64,000 nucleotides of DNA from Puffinus mauretanicus (Eukaryota > Chordata > Aves > Procellariiformes > Procellariidae): the NCBI GenBank assembly GCA_023333565.1, contig JAJKFH010002198.1, positions 1,612,001-1,676,000 of the forward strand, read 5' to 3'. The stretch's first letter is position 1, and every line of letters begins with the position of its first letter. The notes under the pieces were generated by a model. It was not told where the DNA came from, ran no database searches, and was given only the letters and a program-made list of their open reading frames with translations. Below are positions 38,901-52,464 of this stretch, piece after piece. A program made the translations under genes and the position numbers.

Positions 38901-41900
38901 TCATCTCTCTCCTCTACATTCAGGGAAGTGCTGCCTGAGTTATAGCTGGGGAAGAGGCCTTGAATAGACCTGGAAGAGGAATGGAGCTTGCCGTCTCACA
39001 CTGAAATTTATAGCTAGATGTTGGCTAACTCTTTCCGAGATATCTCCCTGACCTTTCTGAGAATAGCTTTCTGAAAGAGCCAAAGAGAAGAATCTTTAGA
39101 TTTCCTTTTACTTATTGTCTACTTCTACTGAGCTTGAAAGCGTGAGTAATGGAAAAATATTCAAACTGTAATTGTGGTGACACAGTATGAATGGCTTATG
39201 GCCAAACACTGTAAAAAAACCAAGGTCACATTAAGTTAATAAAGAGCCTTTAGGTGCTGTTTATCTTCTCCTTGTGTTTATGTAAAGAGGGTCCCCAGTT
39301 ACTATCAGCCAAAAAAAAATCCCTGAGCCAGTAAGTCCCAAAGTTGGAATCCTTCCCCTCTTTGATGCTGCAAAATGATAAATGCAACTGAGGTTACAAG
39401 GCTAGAAATGATCCTGAAATTGTCTACAGAAGGGGAGCTCTGGCACTCTTCTGTGGGTTTGTGAGCAAAGAGGTTGGTGATTGCCTCTGTAGGCTTCCTC
39501 CCCTCTTCTTCTTCTTCTTCTTCTGTTGTAGATCTTCCTTGCCGTTATTAAGAAACGTGTGGACTCATTCCACTCCACAGTGCACCTATATGATGTGTGA
39601 TTCCTCGTCACTTTTCTTTCTGGGTATTAAAACTGGATCTGCCCACCTGACTCAGAAGGCTGAACTTTCAAATCCAAGTCAGTTCATCTGTTTGTCACAC
39701 ATCACCCCATTTCTCAAGTCCTGTATTTGACTGACAGCTCAGCTCTGAGACTGTTCAGCTCCACGGTTTCAATCATTGACAAAACTGCCGAATGCAGGTC
39801 TCACCTTCCAAATAGTGAGGAGTTACTTCTTTAACTCCCATTACTGGCTTTGCCTCTGATTTACTAGTCCAGTGGCACACTACTGAATCTCCTTTGGTTC
39901 TGTGAAGGGAGTCTGAAGAAACCGGCTGGTGTGTGTTTTTAATTACATGTTTGTTCAGCCTCTGAGGATGTCAGGAGCTGTGAACAGTAAATGCCAAGTG
40001 ATTGCCAGGAAGAAAGCCGCTGACTGCAGTGCGTTGTAGACAGAACCCTTCTGTGTAACTGCCACTGCCTTGCCATGCGCATACCGACGATATCTGATTT
40101 TGATTATAGTCTCTCCTCTGATGATAGTGCTGTCTCGGGTTCTCCTGGAGACAAAGTCTTGGTCAAGTGAAAACATAAGCAATGGTGTAGTCAAGGACAA
40201 AGTCAGTCTCCCCCGGATTCCAGTCTATTGACTCTTCTTTCTTCCTCATTTGGATGAACTGAAAGGCGAACGATCCTCCTTTAAATGAGCGTAACTTGCT
40301 GTATTATGTTAGTCTAGACAAAGGAAATCAAATTAATTAGCAGAAAGGCTGCAAATGTGCTGTGTAGGAGGACCTGTCATTAGAGTACCTCATCCAGGCT
40401 CCTGTGGCTTGGTGTGTATTCAGAATGATAGCTCTGGTCTTCCTCTCAGCAGAAGAGAAATAGAATAATACTAGGCTTCAATTAGAGACAGAACTATAAT
40501 TCAGTCATGGGCAAGGAGAGGGGGAGGTGAGTAGGAAGACGGCTGCTCTGAGAAGCCTAAGTCATAAAACATAAAATCCCAGTTTATGCGTGGCAACAGA
40601 TCCTTCTATGATTGAATTACAGCCTTCATATTCAATAATGGGCCAAGTCTGTAAACCAGAATACAGACAGAATAAATATTTACATTCTTTGGGCAATGAC
40701 GGAGGGAGAATCACTGAGCAGAGCATGAATCAAAGCCACAAGAACATAGATGTGGGACAGCCACGTGTTGCCATCAGTGTGAAGTGGGCGGGATGGAGTA
40801 AGTTTCCAGTATTTGGATGTGAAATTTCCTGTAGTACAGGTCATCCTGCAGCATTTCACTGAAAATTCATCTTTTAGTTAAGTGACACACACTGCCAATA
40901 ACAGTGAGTAAACTGTAGTTTGTCCATTCATTCTGTGTGCTATACATTTTCCAGAATATCTAGAAAGTGATATTGAAATGTTTAGGGGTTTAGCAATGTT
41001 TATGTTGATATTGCATATCATCTAATTACAATTTTATTGTAATAGCACCTTTATAGCTATTTATAGCACCTCATAAGTTCTGTACTTTTGACAATTGTTG
41101 AGCTGCTGTGATTTATTTTGGTCCAGCTGACAGCTATGACAGTCATAAACATTACTGTCAGTTTGAAAGTATCAACAGACATGTAGTGAAATAAATGAAA
41201 ATTCCTTTTGTTATCTTAAAAAACAGCTTTAAAATAAGGGTCAGAATAGTTCCAAACTGACGAACTTGCATAAAGACATCAACTGATGCATGTACTAGGG
41301 TAGCCAAGAAGCCACATAACTCTGAAGGTTTTGAACTCCACGTCATCTTTGTTTATAGGCTTGCAAATGCACACATACAACCAACCATCAGAGCATGCGG
41401 TTGCTGTGCTTCTCAGTCCTCACAGGTTTGAATTGCATTTCAGTTGCATACCCTGAATTTTCTCATATGAGATCTTCCTTTCAGAGCAAAGCCCGCAGCC
41501 GAGTTAAACATTTGAAACAAAAGTAATTAAACGGGGATTCTGATGGACCGTTAGTTAATCCACAAAAAGTACCTGCAAAAGTAAGTCAAGCAGAAGCCTG
41601 GTGTTCTCAGGGAAAGAAGAAAACATCTTGTAACTCTCCAAGTCAATTTGTGAACAAAAGGGGATACAAAATATTACAGGATCAACCCAAAGGTAATACT
41701 ATGCATGGTGCGCAGCAGTGACTCGTTGCTGCCTGGCTTCCATCTACACATAGTGCACGTAAGTTTTTTAACTGTTGGGCCAGCTTACAGCCTGAGCAAG
41801 AGAATGTATGAAGAACTTTGAGGTGACCCACTGTTGTTTCAAGGTGTCTTGTATTACACGTGAACATTAGAGCTCATGAACTCTGATTTTCTATGGATGT

Positions 41901-44900
41901 GTTCGGTGTGCCAGTCCACCACAGTAACCCTGAACGTCCTCTTTACTACTCACGCCTCCTGTGGTACCAAACTGTGATACCCTTGACTTGTGCCCCCGCT
42001 TCCCCTTCCCTGAAATACTTCTCATGCTTCCTATATACCCTAGGAGAAAACACACTTAGTGTAATGCAGTAGGAGTTTCAAAAATGCCCTGCTGTCCAAC
42101 TTGTTTGAAATTTGGTCAGCGGATTAAAAAATGTCATTGTGAGGAACTGTCAGATGTGTAATTGCATGTTGCTTATTAACCAAAGAAAAGGCAAAAAAGG
42201 ATGAGAGGATTCCCTAGACTGAGCCTCACTGAAGAGAAAAATGCTTTTCTGTGAAACTAATCGTTCTGGTAAAGATACTTAGCTACATGTTTGCATGGCA
42301 TAGACCTGGTTGTGGCTAACAGGCTGAATGGGCTTAATACTTGTTTTAATTGCTCATTAGCTTAGGTCTTAGGCACTCTGTCCACAGAACTGCTGTAAGT
42401 TTTAGTCAGGAGGACTGATGCTTTTTCAGGCAAATTTAAGCAGAGAGAAATGTAAATGAAAAACTCTTGAAGCAATAAATCTGTGCCATTTTTAGGACAA
42501 TTTTATGAAAATAGAGCTGCAATGGTTCTTGCAAGTGGCATACTGGAAAATAGTGGGGTACATAGCTGAAATTTTGTGTGTATGGGAACTTGCATACTAC
42601 CTAATAGAAAGGCTAGCCTGTAGGATATTGAGATAAGAGCAATTCTTATTTGAACCATCTGTGTTTCAGCTCTATAAATAGGATATTGGCTTACAAAAAT
42701 TCATAATATAAACACTAGACCATCAATAACATTTTAGATTTTTCAAACAGGAACATGACTACTTAAGAGTCATAATGTAGTAACTGAGGATAGCATCTTG
42801 AACAGAGAGCCTGAAAGAATACAAGTATCTGAATCTACCAGAAAATCTGGAAAATTTAAATGTTACTTCTCTACTGATTAATCTAGTGTTTCTCATATAC
42901 AAGATTACATGCCACCTATTGATTTTTAGGAGTAATTGCATTTTTCTGACCATTAAGAGAAGCAAGCAGAAATGCTTTTGAGGACTTTTATGATGCTTTA
43001 ATGTACAGGCCTTAGTTTTCTTCTAGAACAGATCTCATCCAAATGCTCTCTTCTGGGAATGGTGCAAGTACAGTAATGCACGTATATTGAAGACTATGGT
43101 CTTCTCCCTTATTGTGAGCTAGAAAATGAGCTGTGTGCTCTGGAAGTAGTGCATTGTTTGAAGCTACAAAGCAATAAAGCTCCTAACTCCATCTCTGTTC
43201 TATCAAAACTCAGGGAAACTATATTGGAAATTTTCATATAGAACCATTTTCATATACAAAAGTATAATGTTTTTAAAGAAGAGCTTGCCAAAGGGTAACA
43301 AATTTGGATAGATCAGCAAAAAGAAGAGCATTGGCACCATGCGGTGCAATTGAAAGACGTTGGAAACGGTCCATTTTCAGTTAATTTCTGACCTCCAGTA
43401 ACTCACTTCCCCTCTGTGCTCAGTTCTGGTCCCACCATATGTTGCTCACCAAGTTAGTCTACAAACATTTGAAGTTGTGTTGCTTAGTCAGGCACTGGTC
43501 TTGGATGAGATTTCTATGTTCTGTTGTAATGCAAACAACAGAAATATAATGGAGACTACTCGTTGCAAAATAGTCTTTTGTAGTATCGATTCTCCAGTGA
43601 GGAAGCAATGAAATGAGCTATTGTATTTAAATGCTGAACTTTCCCCATTCTTGTGTTGACTGTCCTCCTTTCCAACAGGCTGAGGGATGGTCACAAATGA
43701 AGACATTTGCTCAAGCCACCGCTTCCCTTCTGATTTAGTTTTTAGTTTCCCAAGGGCAGAAGTTTGCTGTTTTCTCCTGAATGAAACGCTGCCAAATGGG
43801 AGTGTACGAGCTGCCTTCTCCACAGAAGAATAAAGTTAAATGTAGGCTGTTATTGCTTGCTGGACAAAATGTTCATGTGCAAACAGAACTGACTTGCCTA
43901 TTTGGGGCTCCTTATCTCGTGCTGAAAAGATGAGGAACACTGAGTAGGAGAACAAGTATCTTTTCAACCTGGTTCACTCTTGCAAAGAGACATTTTTTAG
44001 ATTCATAGGAGAACTAACTTTCAGTCCTTTCCAAAAAGCTATTCTCCTTGTATCCAAGGATTTTTCTTTTATTTATTCCTCCCACCCCCTGACTGTAGCA
44101 TTCTCCAAAACCAGGTTGGGAGAAAGAAAATCAACCTCATGGACGGCAAGCAGAAATCTGTTTTTATTTTGTGGGTTTTTCCCTCCTCCCGCTCCCCCTT
44201 TTTTCCCCCGTGTTGCATGTGCTGCCAGTACTGATGACTACCCAGACACTTCTGAGGAGGACATCTCACTCTGCTTGGGACAATTCACATGTGCTCACCA
44301 GGCAGACATTTGTCTGTGGTTGGCTCTAAAACCACAAGTTCCTGAAGCTGAAATTGCAACAAAATTTCGGAGTTTTAATCATAACAATATTCCAAAAAGC
44401 CTTTGTCCAGTTACCTGCTAGGATTCGGTCAGAGTTCTGTGTATTCACGTTCCCTGAAAATGGCATTGCTGCATTACCAGAGCTACTGTAGAATGACTTA
44501 GCTTTTACATTCCTTGCAGCTTTTCTTCTTCCTCTTCATTTTACTTTTCTTGTGTTAAAATGATAAATGCTGACACCGTTGTGGAATCAAATCTTTGCTA
44601 CTGATAAATACAGGGCAGTATGAAGTTGATAGTGTGTTGCTTCACTGTATTAGCTGGCTAACATTTAGCCTTAAAAAAAACTTGGACCATGGTTTCCTTC
44701 ACTCTTTTTTTCTAGTTGGGTGATTGCCTGAGTAATTGCATTTATTATATGTGTATGTGTTTTTTTGGGAAGCATTGGTATTTATCATGGATATAAGTGT
44801 TAGTGAATGTCTCTCAAAGAAAAATAGCAGGACTGGCTTCACCAATACTTCCCCCTCGCCACCTCCAGTCTTCTGGAACTCTAGTTCATATCTTGGATAT

Positions 44901-47900
44901 AATAGATAAAAACTGATATCTCAGCTAACGAAGTCTTCAATGACTCTTCTCACAAACTCCTTGTCCTGGCTTTAAAAAATGAGAAACTTCTCTCAATTCC
45001 TCTAATACTAATACTGCTTAAAAAACATAAAGTGAAGCGCAGGTTTAGAAACTATGCAAGATAAGAAGGATTCAGCCTGAGGAGAGTCTAATACCATAGA
45101 TGAGTAATACAATATTTAAATCAATATACTTCCTGGCAGGATGTCAGTGCAGAGAGGAGCACTGGAGTAATGTGATCTCTTAACTCTGATGAAGTGAGCA
45201 GCTGCATTCTAACCTGTTTCAAATGAGCTTGTCTGAAGTTCCTGAAAGAAGGAATAGTTCAATGGTTATAAACATGAATTTCTGGAGGCGGTAAAGGTAG
45301 ATAAGAAAGATGACAGAGGACAAAATATGAAGGAAAAACCTATCATTCGAGCTGGTTGGGTTTAGTGCCAAGGATGAGTTTACCCTCAAGTTTTATTCAT
45401 AATAGCTCCTGTCTTAAAAATAACATATCTGACACATCATTACACATTGCTGAATATGACAGGAGTAATTGGTCGAGACCTTGATTCCTCTTATATTTTT
45501 GTGCATGGACCAGGAATTCTTCTAAACTCCCAGGCTCTTCAGAAAAAATTCAAGATAAAGCTCTTGGGTGTAGAAAATTTATAGTGAGAGCTGAAATTAG
45601 TATGAAGCAACATCCTCTGAGTTGCTTTCAACTAGCTTTATCTTAGCATAGACTGTCCCCACCAGTGTCTTTGTTCTGTGTACTTTGGTTTTGTCTATGA
45701 TGTACTCTATCTTTCAATATTTTAAATTCAGTGTCTTCAGGAACTGTCTTGACAAGGAGAACTTCTAAGTTCTGGCATTATGGGGGAAACGCTGTCCTCT
45801 CCTGAGGAACGCGGGCTGGCATCAAGGAAACCCAACCCCACATTCCCCTTTCAAAAACAGAACAAGAGCCTGGACAGGACAGTTCCTGAGGTGTCCAGCC
45901 TGCTGGCAGACCTTTCCTGTTTCCTTCACAGCTTCGTGGTGTTCCCCATGGGCGTGCCTGGGCCTCTGGGGGAGAGGTGTTGGCGTGAGGGGGAGAGAAG
46001 GGTGGGTCTCCTTGGTGAGAGGGAGAGGGAGGGATGGAGAAGAGGAAGGATCTCCATCCAAGCCAGCCAGTGAGGGTACAAGGAGTTTATTAAGTCTGAA
46101 CGAAATGTTTTCTCCCTCTACCACCTACTGCTAGGGCTGTGATGCAACGAAATAACTTTCTCTCAAATCACCATAGAAGGTTCTTAGAGGGCAAGGATGG
46201 GAAAAACTTCTGCTTGTAATGGCATTAATTATTGTTTTTTAAACAATTACTCCCTTTGGTGTTGCATGCAGTGGTTTTAAAAGTGATGCTTAGTATTCCC
46301 AGTACATGGTACCTCTTCTTTACTGCTAAACTGCAGTGATTTTATATCTGAATATCTGAATAACACATTCTAGCTGCAGTACTGGGTTTTCTGAGGGTTC
46401 TTTTTAAGTTTGGTCGTCCCATTCCCCCTTCCCCCCCATGTTTTGTTGTTGTGGCTGGCCTCAGTCTTGGCAATTTAATCATGAGAATCTATTAATGATG
46501 GAATGATTTACTAAGAGGCCCATGGCTCTGTGAAAAGAAAGATATAGTACAGTGTTCAGCTATTGCTGACGTTGTTGAGAAACAGGAGCAATAGTTTCCA
46601 AAGGACACTTAAAAGGGCGACGTTAGCACCAAATGCCTCCCTTGCACAAAGATGCCTGATTTGTATAGTCTTTATTTGAACATTGTACCATTAGAATCAT
46701 GCCTAACCATTAATAAATTAAATAAATAGCATTTTTGGCTTCCTGGTAGAGAATCTGATATTTCCTGGCTTGCCGCATCTGTTGCTAATGCCAAGTTTTA
46801 GTTCTTTGAAAAGTTATTGCCTGGCTTGTCTTCAAGGAACACTTCTTGTGTCCCATCTTAAATGTTGAGAACCGACTGTGTACACCATGTTCTTACATTA
46901 ATATACATACGGCGGGTTTATACAGATTCTTTTTTTACTAGGTCTAATACCAGGACAGAAAGTAAGCAGGGAGTAGGAAATTTTTTGGTAACAGGGATTC
47001 CCACAATCAGCTGAATAGCTGATCCCAAAGAAGAGCTCTCGTGTCTCTGAAGTTTGCAGGATGGAAACTGTAAATGAGTGATGCGGAGGGTCAAATGTGA
47101 CTGTGTACATACCGTGCCACAGAACCATACCTGATTTAACCTAGCCTGTAATTCCTGCCTTTTGCTGGTAGTTGAAGAGAAACCATTTTCCAAGGCAAAC
47201 TCTTCAGTTATTAATTAAATTCAAAATTTTCAAAAAGTAAAGTATCTCTGAATTTGTTTATCATCTTCTCAGTCATTGGCTCTTATGGTGCTTTTGATGG
47301 GTATAAGGTAGGTTTATAGTACTAAGTCTTCCACATGTATTTACAGGCTGAATCCATCCTGTGACTAAGCTAAATGGGTAGGCTCTCAAGTTCCATGGTA
47401 AGACAGGTTTTGCAGATTTTTTTTTCTAAACCATTGGCTGTGGCTTTTTTAATAAACCCCTCCCAGGAAGGCCTGGTGAAGAGGAGACAATTGTGTGACA
47501 TACCTGTATCAGAGAGTTGGATGCTTCCAGGAACGTTGATAATGCCGAGTGCTTTGTAGGTGTTGCATGCTAAAACAAACAAATGGGTCTCACACCTGCT
47601 GATTTTCTGAGCAACTAACATAAAAAATCACAGCGATCTTCCAGTTACATCCCTCTCTCTTTCTGTCCACCTGCAACCCTGAAGTAGGCTGATCTATAAC
47701 ACTGGAATTCCCAGTCAGAAACTGCATCTTGAACTTCGAAACTGAAGTCACGCCTTTGAAAACCAGAGGAGACGCTGGAGCAGTCGCTCAGCACAGGTGG
47801 GTGCTGCCGTTGCCTCCTGCCCTGTCTTTCGGACCGTAGCACCCGCTTCCGCCTTGGGGGACTTCTCCAGAAATGATGCACTTGAATTCTGAGGTTGAAT

Positions 47901-50900
47901 CCAATACTCCATTTCCCAATCCTAACCACAGAACTATAGGCTATTTTGGGGGTTACACTGCTCCCTGTCCTGTTCCGGAGCTGGATGGCTTTCAAGAATG
48001 CCTGAGTTATAGGGCCAGAAGGGCCCTCGGTATGCAAGAGGGAACCTGCCTTGGTAGATATTTTAGGTTACGCAGTAATTGGTTACAAACAAGAAATAAA
48101 GCTAAGGGCAGACACGGTGATCCTGGGTCTTCCCCTCCTAGCTGAGAGCCCTGACCTCTCTGGATTACAGAGCTGGATCTTGGCATTCTTGCCGCCTTGG
48201 CCAAGGATTTTTTACCCTCCTGGGTACCTGATAGCCCAGCTCCAGCATGACGGGTTTGATGAGTTTATGAACTCATACTTAATGCTGATTTCCTTATCTC
48301 AAAGAGAGAAAAACTTAGCACGTGAAATGTAAATGCAGCTAGGCCTTGTTTGGTGTCTAGTCTAAAGTTAAGTTGTTTTCTGCACCAGCTCACGCACTGG
48401 AAAAAAGGGGTGGGGGGAACTGGCAGCAGCTGGCAACGGCGCTTGAAGAAGCCGAAAACCGTCACTCGGGAGCTTCCACCGGCTCTGCCATGGGGAGCCC
48501 CAGCGCGGCGGGAACGGTGGGCCCAGCCTGGCACTGGTGCAGGTTTTAGAGGCGTTGGTCTCTCGAGGCAGTTCTCGCTTGCCTGGTCTCAGCCGCATGC
48601 TGTTCTGTGACGTCTAAGTAGGACAGAACTGCCCTCTTCTTGCTAGAAGCCAGGTTCTTCTGCAGTGCGTTTTGTGTTTCTTCTCATGCCACTCTGTCTG
48701 CAGACAGACAGCGTTCACCATGTTGCTTTGCGTTCAGACTGAGTTTACCAAAAAGTTCTGTTTCTCTGAGAATACTGAGGTTTCTCTTCTCTTCGCATGT
48801 GAGCACTGAAAATATATGTAGTCCTTGGCATGTTGCTGGCACCAGGTGACCTTGTTTGCACCCGTACTTGCTTGAATAGGGGGTTTGTGTGCCAGGGCTT
48901 AGAAAGGGGTGATTTGCAGGCTAGTAAGGGGCAACCCTGTGATTAGAAATTCCACGATCTGACAGGATGCACATTTGACCTGCTAGTGTAAAATAGATTA
49001 TTATTCTATTATGTAAACATTTTAAGGTACAGGTTTGATAACAATCAATGACAGAAGTAGGTGGTGCCTTCCTACCTGTCTGAGAAGTACTTGCTAACAT
49101 GTACTGCAGCGTTTACTTTATAACCTTACAATAGTGGCTTTGATTAATAATGCTTTATTAGTTATAAACGTAGACTTACTGAATAAATCCTACTTACTCT
49201 GTTGAATGGCTCTCCACGCCTACATAAAACTATTTCAGTAATTAGAAAGCTACTATAATATTTCTCTATATTGTAGACTTTGAGTTGTTAGCTCTCTGTC
49301 AGCTTTCCTGAATTCCTACATAGGATTGCTACTTGACCCCATCCTTGACACGAAAGGGAAACGGTTTCGCCTTGCATTTTGCGATGAGAAAGGGTGGGTG
49401 TGGTAAGACAGGGTTTCCCAAATTAAAGAGGAGGGGTGGGGGAAAGAGTGCGTCTCTCCTTCTCATGTGCCTCTGGACCTGTACCGACCTCCTCCCCGCC
49501 GGGATCAGAGAAATGAAACCGGAGAGGCGATGTCCCTGCTGAAAAGGACCAAGCTCCCTCCCCGAAGGACAGTACGGTTGTCACAATTGCTTTGTGGGCT
49601 TGTGTTTCAAGAGAAGAGTAGAAGAGTGGGCCTGAGGAGTGTTGGCATAAGGCATCCTGTGGAGAGCTCACCTCTGTCTTTTTCTGGAGGATGTAGGCTT
49701 GTAACTCCTGGGGTTTTTCCTCCCCTTTCTATATAAAACACACAGCAGTGGGGATCAGTTGTTTTATCTACTACTGAAATGCAGCCATCAGTGCAGGATA
49801 ACATGAGAACAGTTTGAAAGGAAGCGTGGAACACTATATTCAACTGAAACTAATTACCTGATTAGGTTTTGGCCTGGCTGTGTGGATTGACATCCAATGG
49901 TCTTGGCGACGACACCTGCGAGCAAAGCCAAGTCTAGTCTTGCTTCATTTAAAGACTCTGGACAAAACTTCTGGACTTGTGTGCCGAATGTTAAGCAGTG
50001 TGAAAATAGGCCACTGATTTAAAGTACCCATGGCTACAGTGGCTGTCAGTGGGCAGCTGGCATGGTTGCAAATGAATGAGCTTATTTGGGTTTTAGAAAT
50101 ACTGGTTTCCATTTAAAGGTGGTTCTGTTTCAAGCACACAATCTGGTGAAATTTAACGCTGCATCAGAACATCCTCCATTCACAGCTATAGGATTAGCAC
50201 TTTCCTTTCCTTCAGCGCTTCAAACTTCTCCCCTTAGAAATTTAGTCCAAGTCTGACACTGAGATCTCGTAAACTTAGAAGACCACCTAAAGGGATGTTA
50301 TCTCACCTAGTCTGCCACAGTAGTTCCTTATCTTTATCTTCATAGGGGTTAAATACTTTGTTAGGTGAGAAGTATTTGTTACTGCTGTTGTCGTCTTCTC
50401 TTGCACCTTTGCTGCAAACACCTTTTTGATCTGTTGGTGTCTTTGTTTGGAAAATGTTCTCATGTTAGGAGTACCTATGCAACATCTCAAGTGTCTATAG
50501 TGTTAGACATATCTATATTTACTGGTGTGATGGTATTTTTCTGTCTTGGCATCACTCTAAAGGAAAAAAAAAATCATTACTTGGAAGGATTTGAAGCTTT
50601 ACTGGGAAGAGAGGGATGAGTCTTTCATCTGTACGCTGTTACAAAAATACAGTCCATCAGAACAAAGGTGAGCTTCTAGAAAGACTTCAAGTGTCCTTGC
50701 CTCTGAATGGGAAGCTTCTGGGCTGCACTCACTTCTGGCACCCTAGAGACCCTCTGTTCTCCCTTCCCAGAGAGAACGGCGTGAAATGAACTGTCAAATG
50801 AGTTGTGGCAGTTCACTGGTGAGCATTGACTTTATGAGGAAATTTAGTACGTCTATTCTGATATCCTGGAGGCGCAAGGAGTCGCATTACTAAAATGAAT

Positions 50901-51559
50901 TGGACAAGTGGTTGATGAAAATCCAAGAGCTGGTAAGAGATGCTCCACAGAACAAGAAATCCTAATAGACAACCATAGGAAAAAATATTTTTGCCAACTG
51001 GCTGACTATTTTAACTTAGCAACTGGCTTATGCTCTACCCTATTCCTTAACATCTAAAATAAATATTGAATTCTCTCCTGTTTACAAACCTTCTTAAACC
51101 ATTTGCCTAAGAGGCATCGCAGTAATGAAGTCCTCAAAGTTGTGTTTAAGCATTTCCTCTTACTGCAAGAATAAATCCGTCAAGTTTTCGGCCTCCCACA
51201 AAGACAACAAATGCAAGGCTGTAAGTGCCATAAACGCACCAAGAAACTTCAGAAGCAGTTTAAAATAACAAAAATACGCTTTTGGACACCTCTCGCTACT
51301 TCTGTGTGGAACGAGGCTGGGCAGGGACTCGGGGGCTGGAGAGGCAGACGGGAGTTCACCTTGTGTAACCTGGTATTCCCTTCCCCTCGCCCCCGCCGTC
51401 CCCAAATCAGCTGTCACGGTATTGGCAGGAGCCTCCTGAGCCTTCGCTAGCCAGGAGTTTGCCCAGCTGTTTGGCCCAGGATTTCGCAGAGAAGGAGGAA
51501 ACCTTTCTGGCTGAGGCTTCTGTAAAACCACTGCTTCAGCGATCAAAGCAGCAGCGTCC
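32901..51559. other. intronic DNA, last part of the GREM2 intron
   Basis: No gene is supported. The notable contents are the GC-rich patch at 35,290-35,660, a (TTA)n tract near 35,065-35,082, a (CTT)n tract near 39,506-39,524, and a candidate cryptic exon at 37,007-37,077. From about 45,780 to 49,700 the sequence is locally richer in G+C and has several open frames up to 130 codons on both strands. None has a domain that I recognise. Confidence 0.45.
35290..35660. promoter_or_regulatory. small GC-rich, CpG-containing patch in the GREM2 intron
   Basis: A local rise in G+C and CpG stands out in an AT-rich intron. It includes alternating purine-pyrimidine runs at 35,524-35,537 and 35,540-35,555 (Z-DNA-prone) and a GGGGCGGGGGCGCGG G-rich stretch (GC-box like) just after. 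It could be a minor CpG island, an enhancer or an alternative promoter. No transcript evidence is available. Confidence 0.35.
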
Positions 51560-51563
51560 CTAC

Positions 51564-51606
51564 GGGGGAAAAAAGCGTTGGGGGGGCGAGGGGGGGGCGA
51601 GGGGGG
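51564..51606 (+). other. G-rich run with quadruplex potential
   Basis: Four separated G-runs of five or more on the plus (non-template) strand: one at 51,564-51,568 and three from 51,580 onward separated only by CGA. This meets the usual sequence criterion for a G-quadruplex. It lies about 180 bases before the GREM2 coding exon, inside the end of the intron. Confidence 0.75.
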
Positions 51607-51760
51607 CTGGCCTCTTCACGATAAAATAATTGCCCTAGAGTAGGGCCAACCTCCTAGGAAAAGTGGTGGGATTACAAAGGCGGTAAGATCTCCACTTCTT
51701 CTAAAAGCATGCGTAGAGTTCAACTCCATTGCAATTCTGTGGTTTGAAAATGTGTCGCTC

Positions 51761-51788
51761 CTAACAGCTGCTTGTGTTGCCCTTACAG
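51761..51788 (+). promoter_or_regulatory. GREM2: branch point and 3' splice site of GREM2 exon 2
   Basis: CTAAC at 51,761-51,765 sits about 25 bases before the acceptor TTACAG, which ends at 51,788. The next base, G 51,789, followed by ATG, begins exon 2. The acceptor excludes any start codon upstream of 51,790, although the frame stays open for a few codons before it. Confidence 0.85.
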
Positions 51789-51789
51789 G

Positions 51790-52296
51790 ATGATTTGGAA
51801 ATTTGCCGTGTCCGTTTTTCTGATGGCGGCGCTGGTTCGAGTGGCAGACACCCGGAAAAACCGTCCCGCGGGCGCCATTCCCTCCCCTTACAAAGACAGC
51901 AGCAGCAACCACTCGGAGCGGAGGCAGCAGCTGAATAAGGAGGTGCTGGCCTCCAGCCAGGAGGCCCTCGTGGTCACCGAACGGAAGTACCTCAAGAGCG
52001 ACTGGTGCAAGACGCAGCCCCTGCGGCAGACTGTCAGCGAGGAGGGCTGCATAAGCCGCACCATCATCAACCGCTTTTGCTATGGGCAGTGCAACTCCTT
52101 CTACATACCACGGCACGTGAAAAAGGAGGAGGAGTCCTTCCAGTCCTGTGCTTTCTGCAAGCCACACAAGGTCACCTCTTCGACCGTGCAGCTGGAGTGC
52201 CCTGAGCTGGACCCGCCTTTCCGACTCAAGAAAATTCAGAAGGTCAAGCAGTGCCGGTGCATGTCTGTGAATCTTAACAGCTCAGGGAAACTGTGA
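51790..52296 (+). CDS. GREM2: Gremlin-2 (PRDC), secreted BMP antagonist
   Basis: A complete 168-residue protein, the usual length for GREM2. It binds and blocks BMP ligands (notably BMP2 and BMP4) outside the cell. Residues 1-21 (MIWKFAVSVFLMAALVRVADT) are a signal peptide. A basic linker follows (RKNRPAGAIPSPYKD), then the DAN-type cystine-knot domain from about 72 to 157. Cysteines are at 73, 87, 97, 101, 120, 123, 137, 155 and 157: eight for the knot and ring pairs plus one extra, as known for GREM2. Family-specific strings include SSQEALVVTERKYLKSDWCK and INRFCYGQCNSFYIPRH. The sequence is closer to mammalian GREM2 than to GREM1, which has a longer, different N-terminal region. Lys/Arg residues at 145-153 fit heparin binding. 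N-glycosylation sequons are NHS (40) and NSS (163). The start at 51,790 is chosen because the splice acceptor ends two bases earlier. The stop is TGA. Confidence 0.98.
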   Translation: MIWKFAVSVFLMAALVRVADTRKNRPAGAIPSPYKDSSSNHSERRQQLNKEVLASSQEALVVTERKYLKSDWCKTQPLRQTVSEEGCISRTIINRFCYGQCNSFYIPRHVKKEEESFQSCAFCKPHKVTSSTVQLECPELDPPFRLKKIQKVKQCRCMSVNLNSSGKL

Positions 52297-52464
52297 GAGC
52301 AGGCGTGTGTTGCCCCCATCAGATTTATTGCTGCCTCTCCTCTCCCACTGAGCAGACTGTCCATTTTGTTGGTTTGTTTCTTCTTTTCCTTTTTTTTTGT
52401 GTTTTGTTTTCTTTCAGGAGGCATCCCTCCAGCAAGGAAAGGCTCCTTGTCTCTTGCCTACTGG

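Larger units (their letters stand above)
15310..51788 (+). other. GREM2: GREM2 intron 1 (36.5 kb)
   Basis: Bounded by GT at 15,310-15,311 and AG at 51,787-51,788. The 3' end has a plausible branch point CTAAC (51,761-51,765) and a pyrimidine-rich stretch before TTACAG. A single long intron between a non-coding exon 1 and the coding exon is the known GREM2 structure. Most of the intron is AT-rich unique sequence. Individual repeats inside it are listed separately. No other gene is supported on either strand. Confidence 0.8.

Noticed and set aside
47640..48610. Cluster of overlapping open frames on both strands in a GC-richer intronic block
   Set aside because: None exceeds about 130 codons, there is no domain or codon pattern, and frames overlap in both directions. 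It could be an old repeat, but I do not recognise the family.
51772..51789. In-frame extension of GREM2 upstream of its ATG (six codons starting at TTG)
   Set aside because: It crosses the splice acceptor TTACAG ending at 51,788. Family proteins start at the Met encoded at 51,790.
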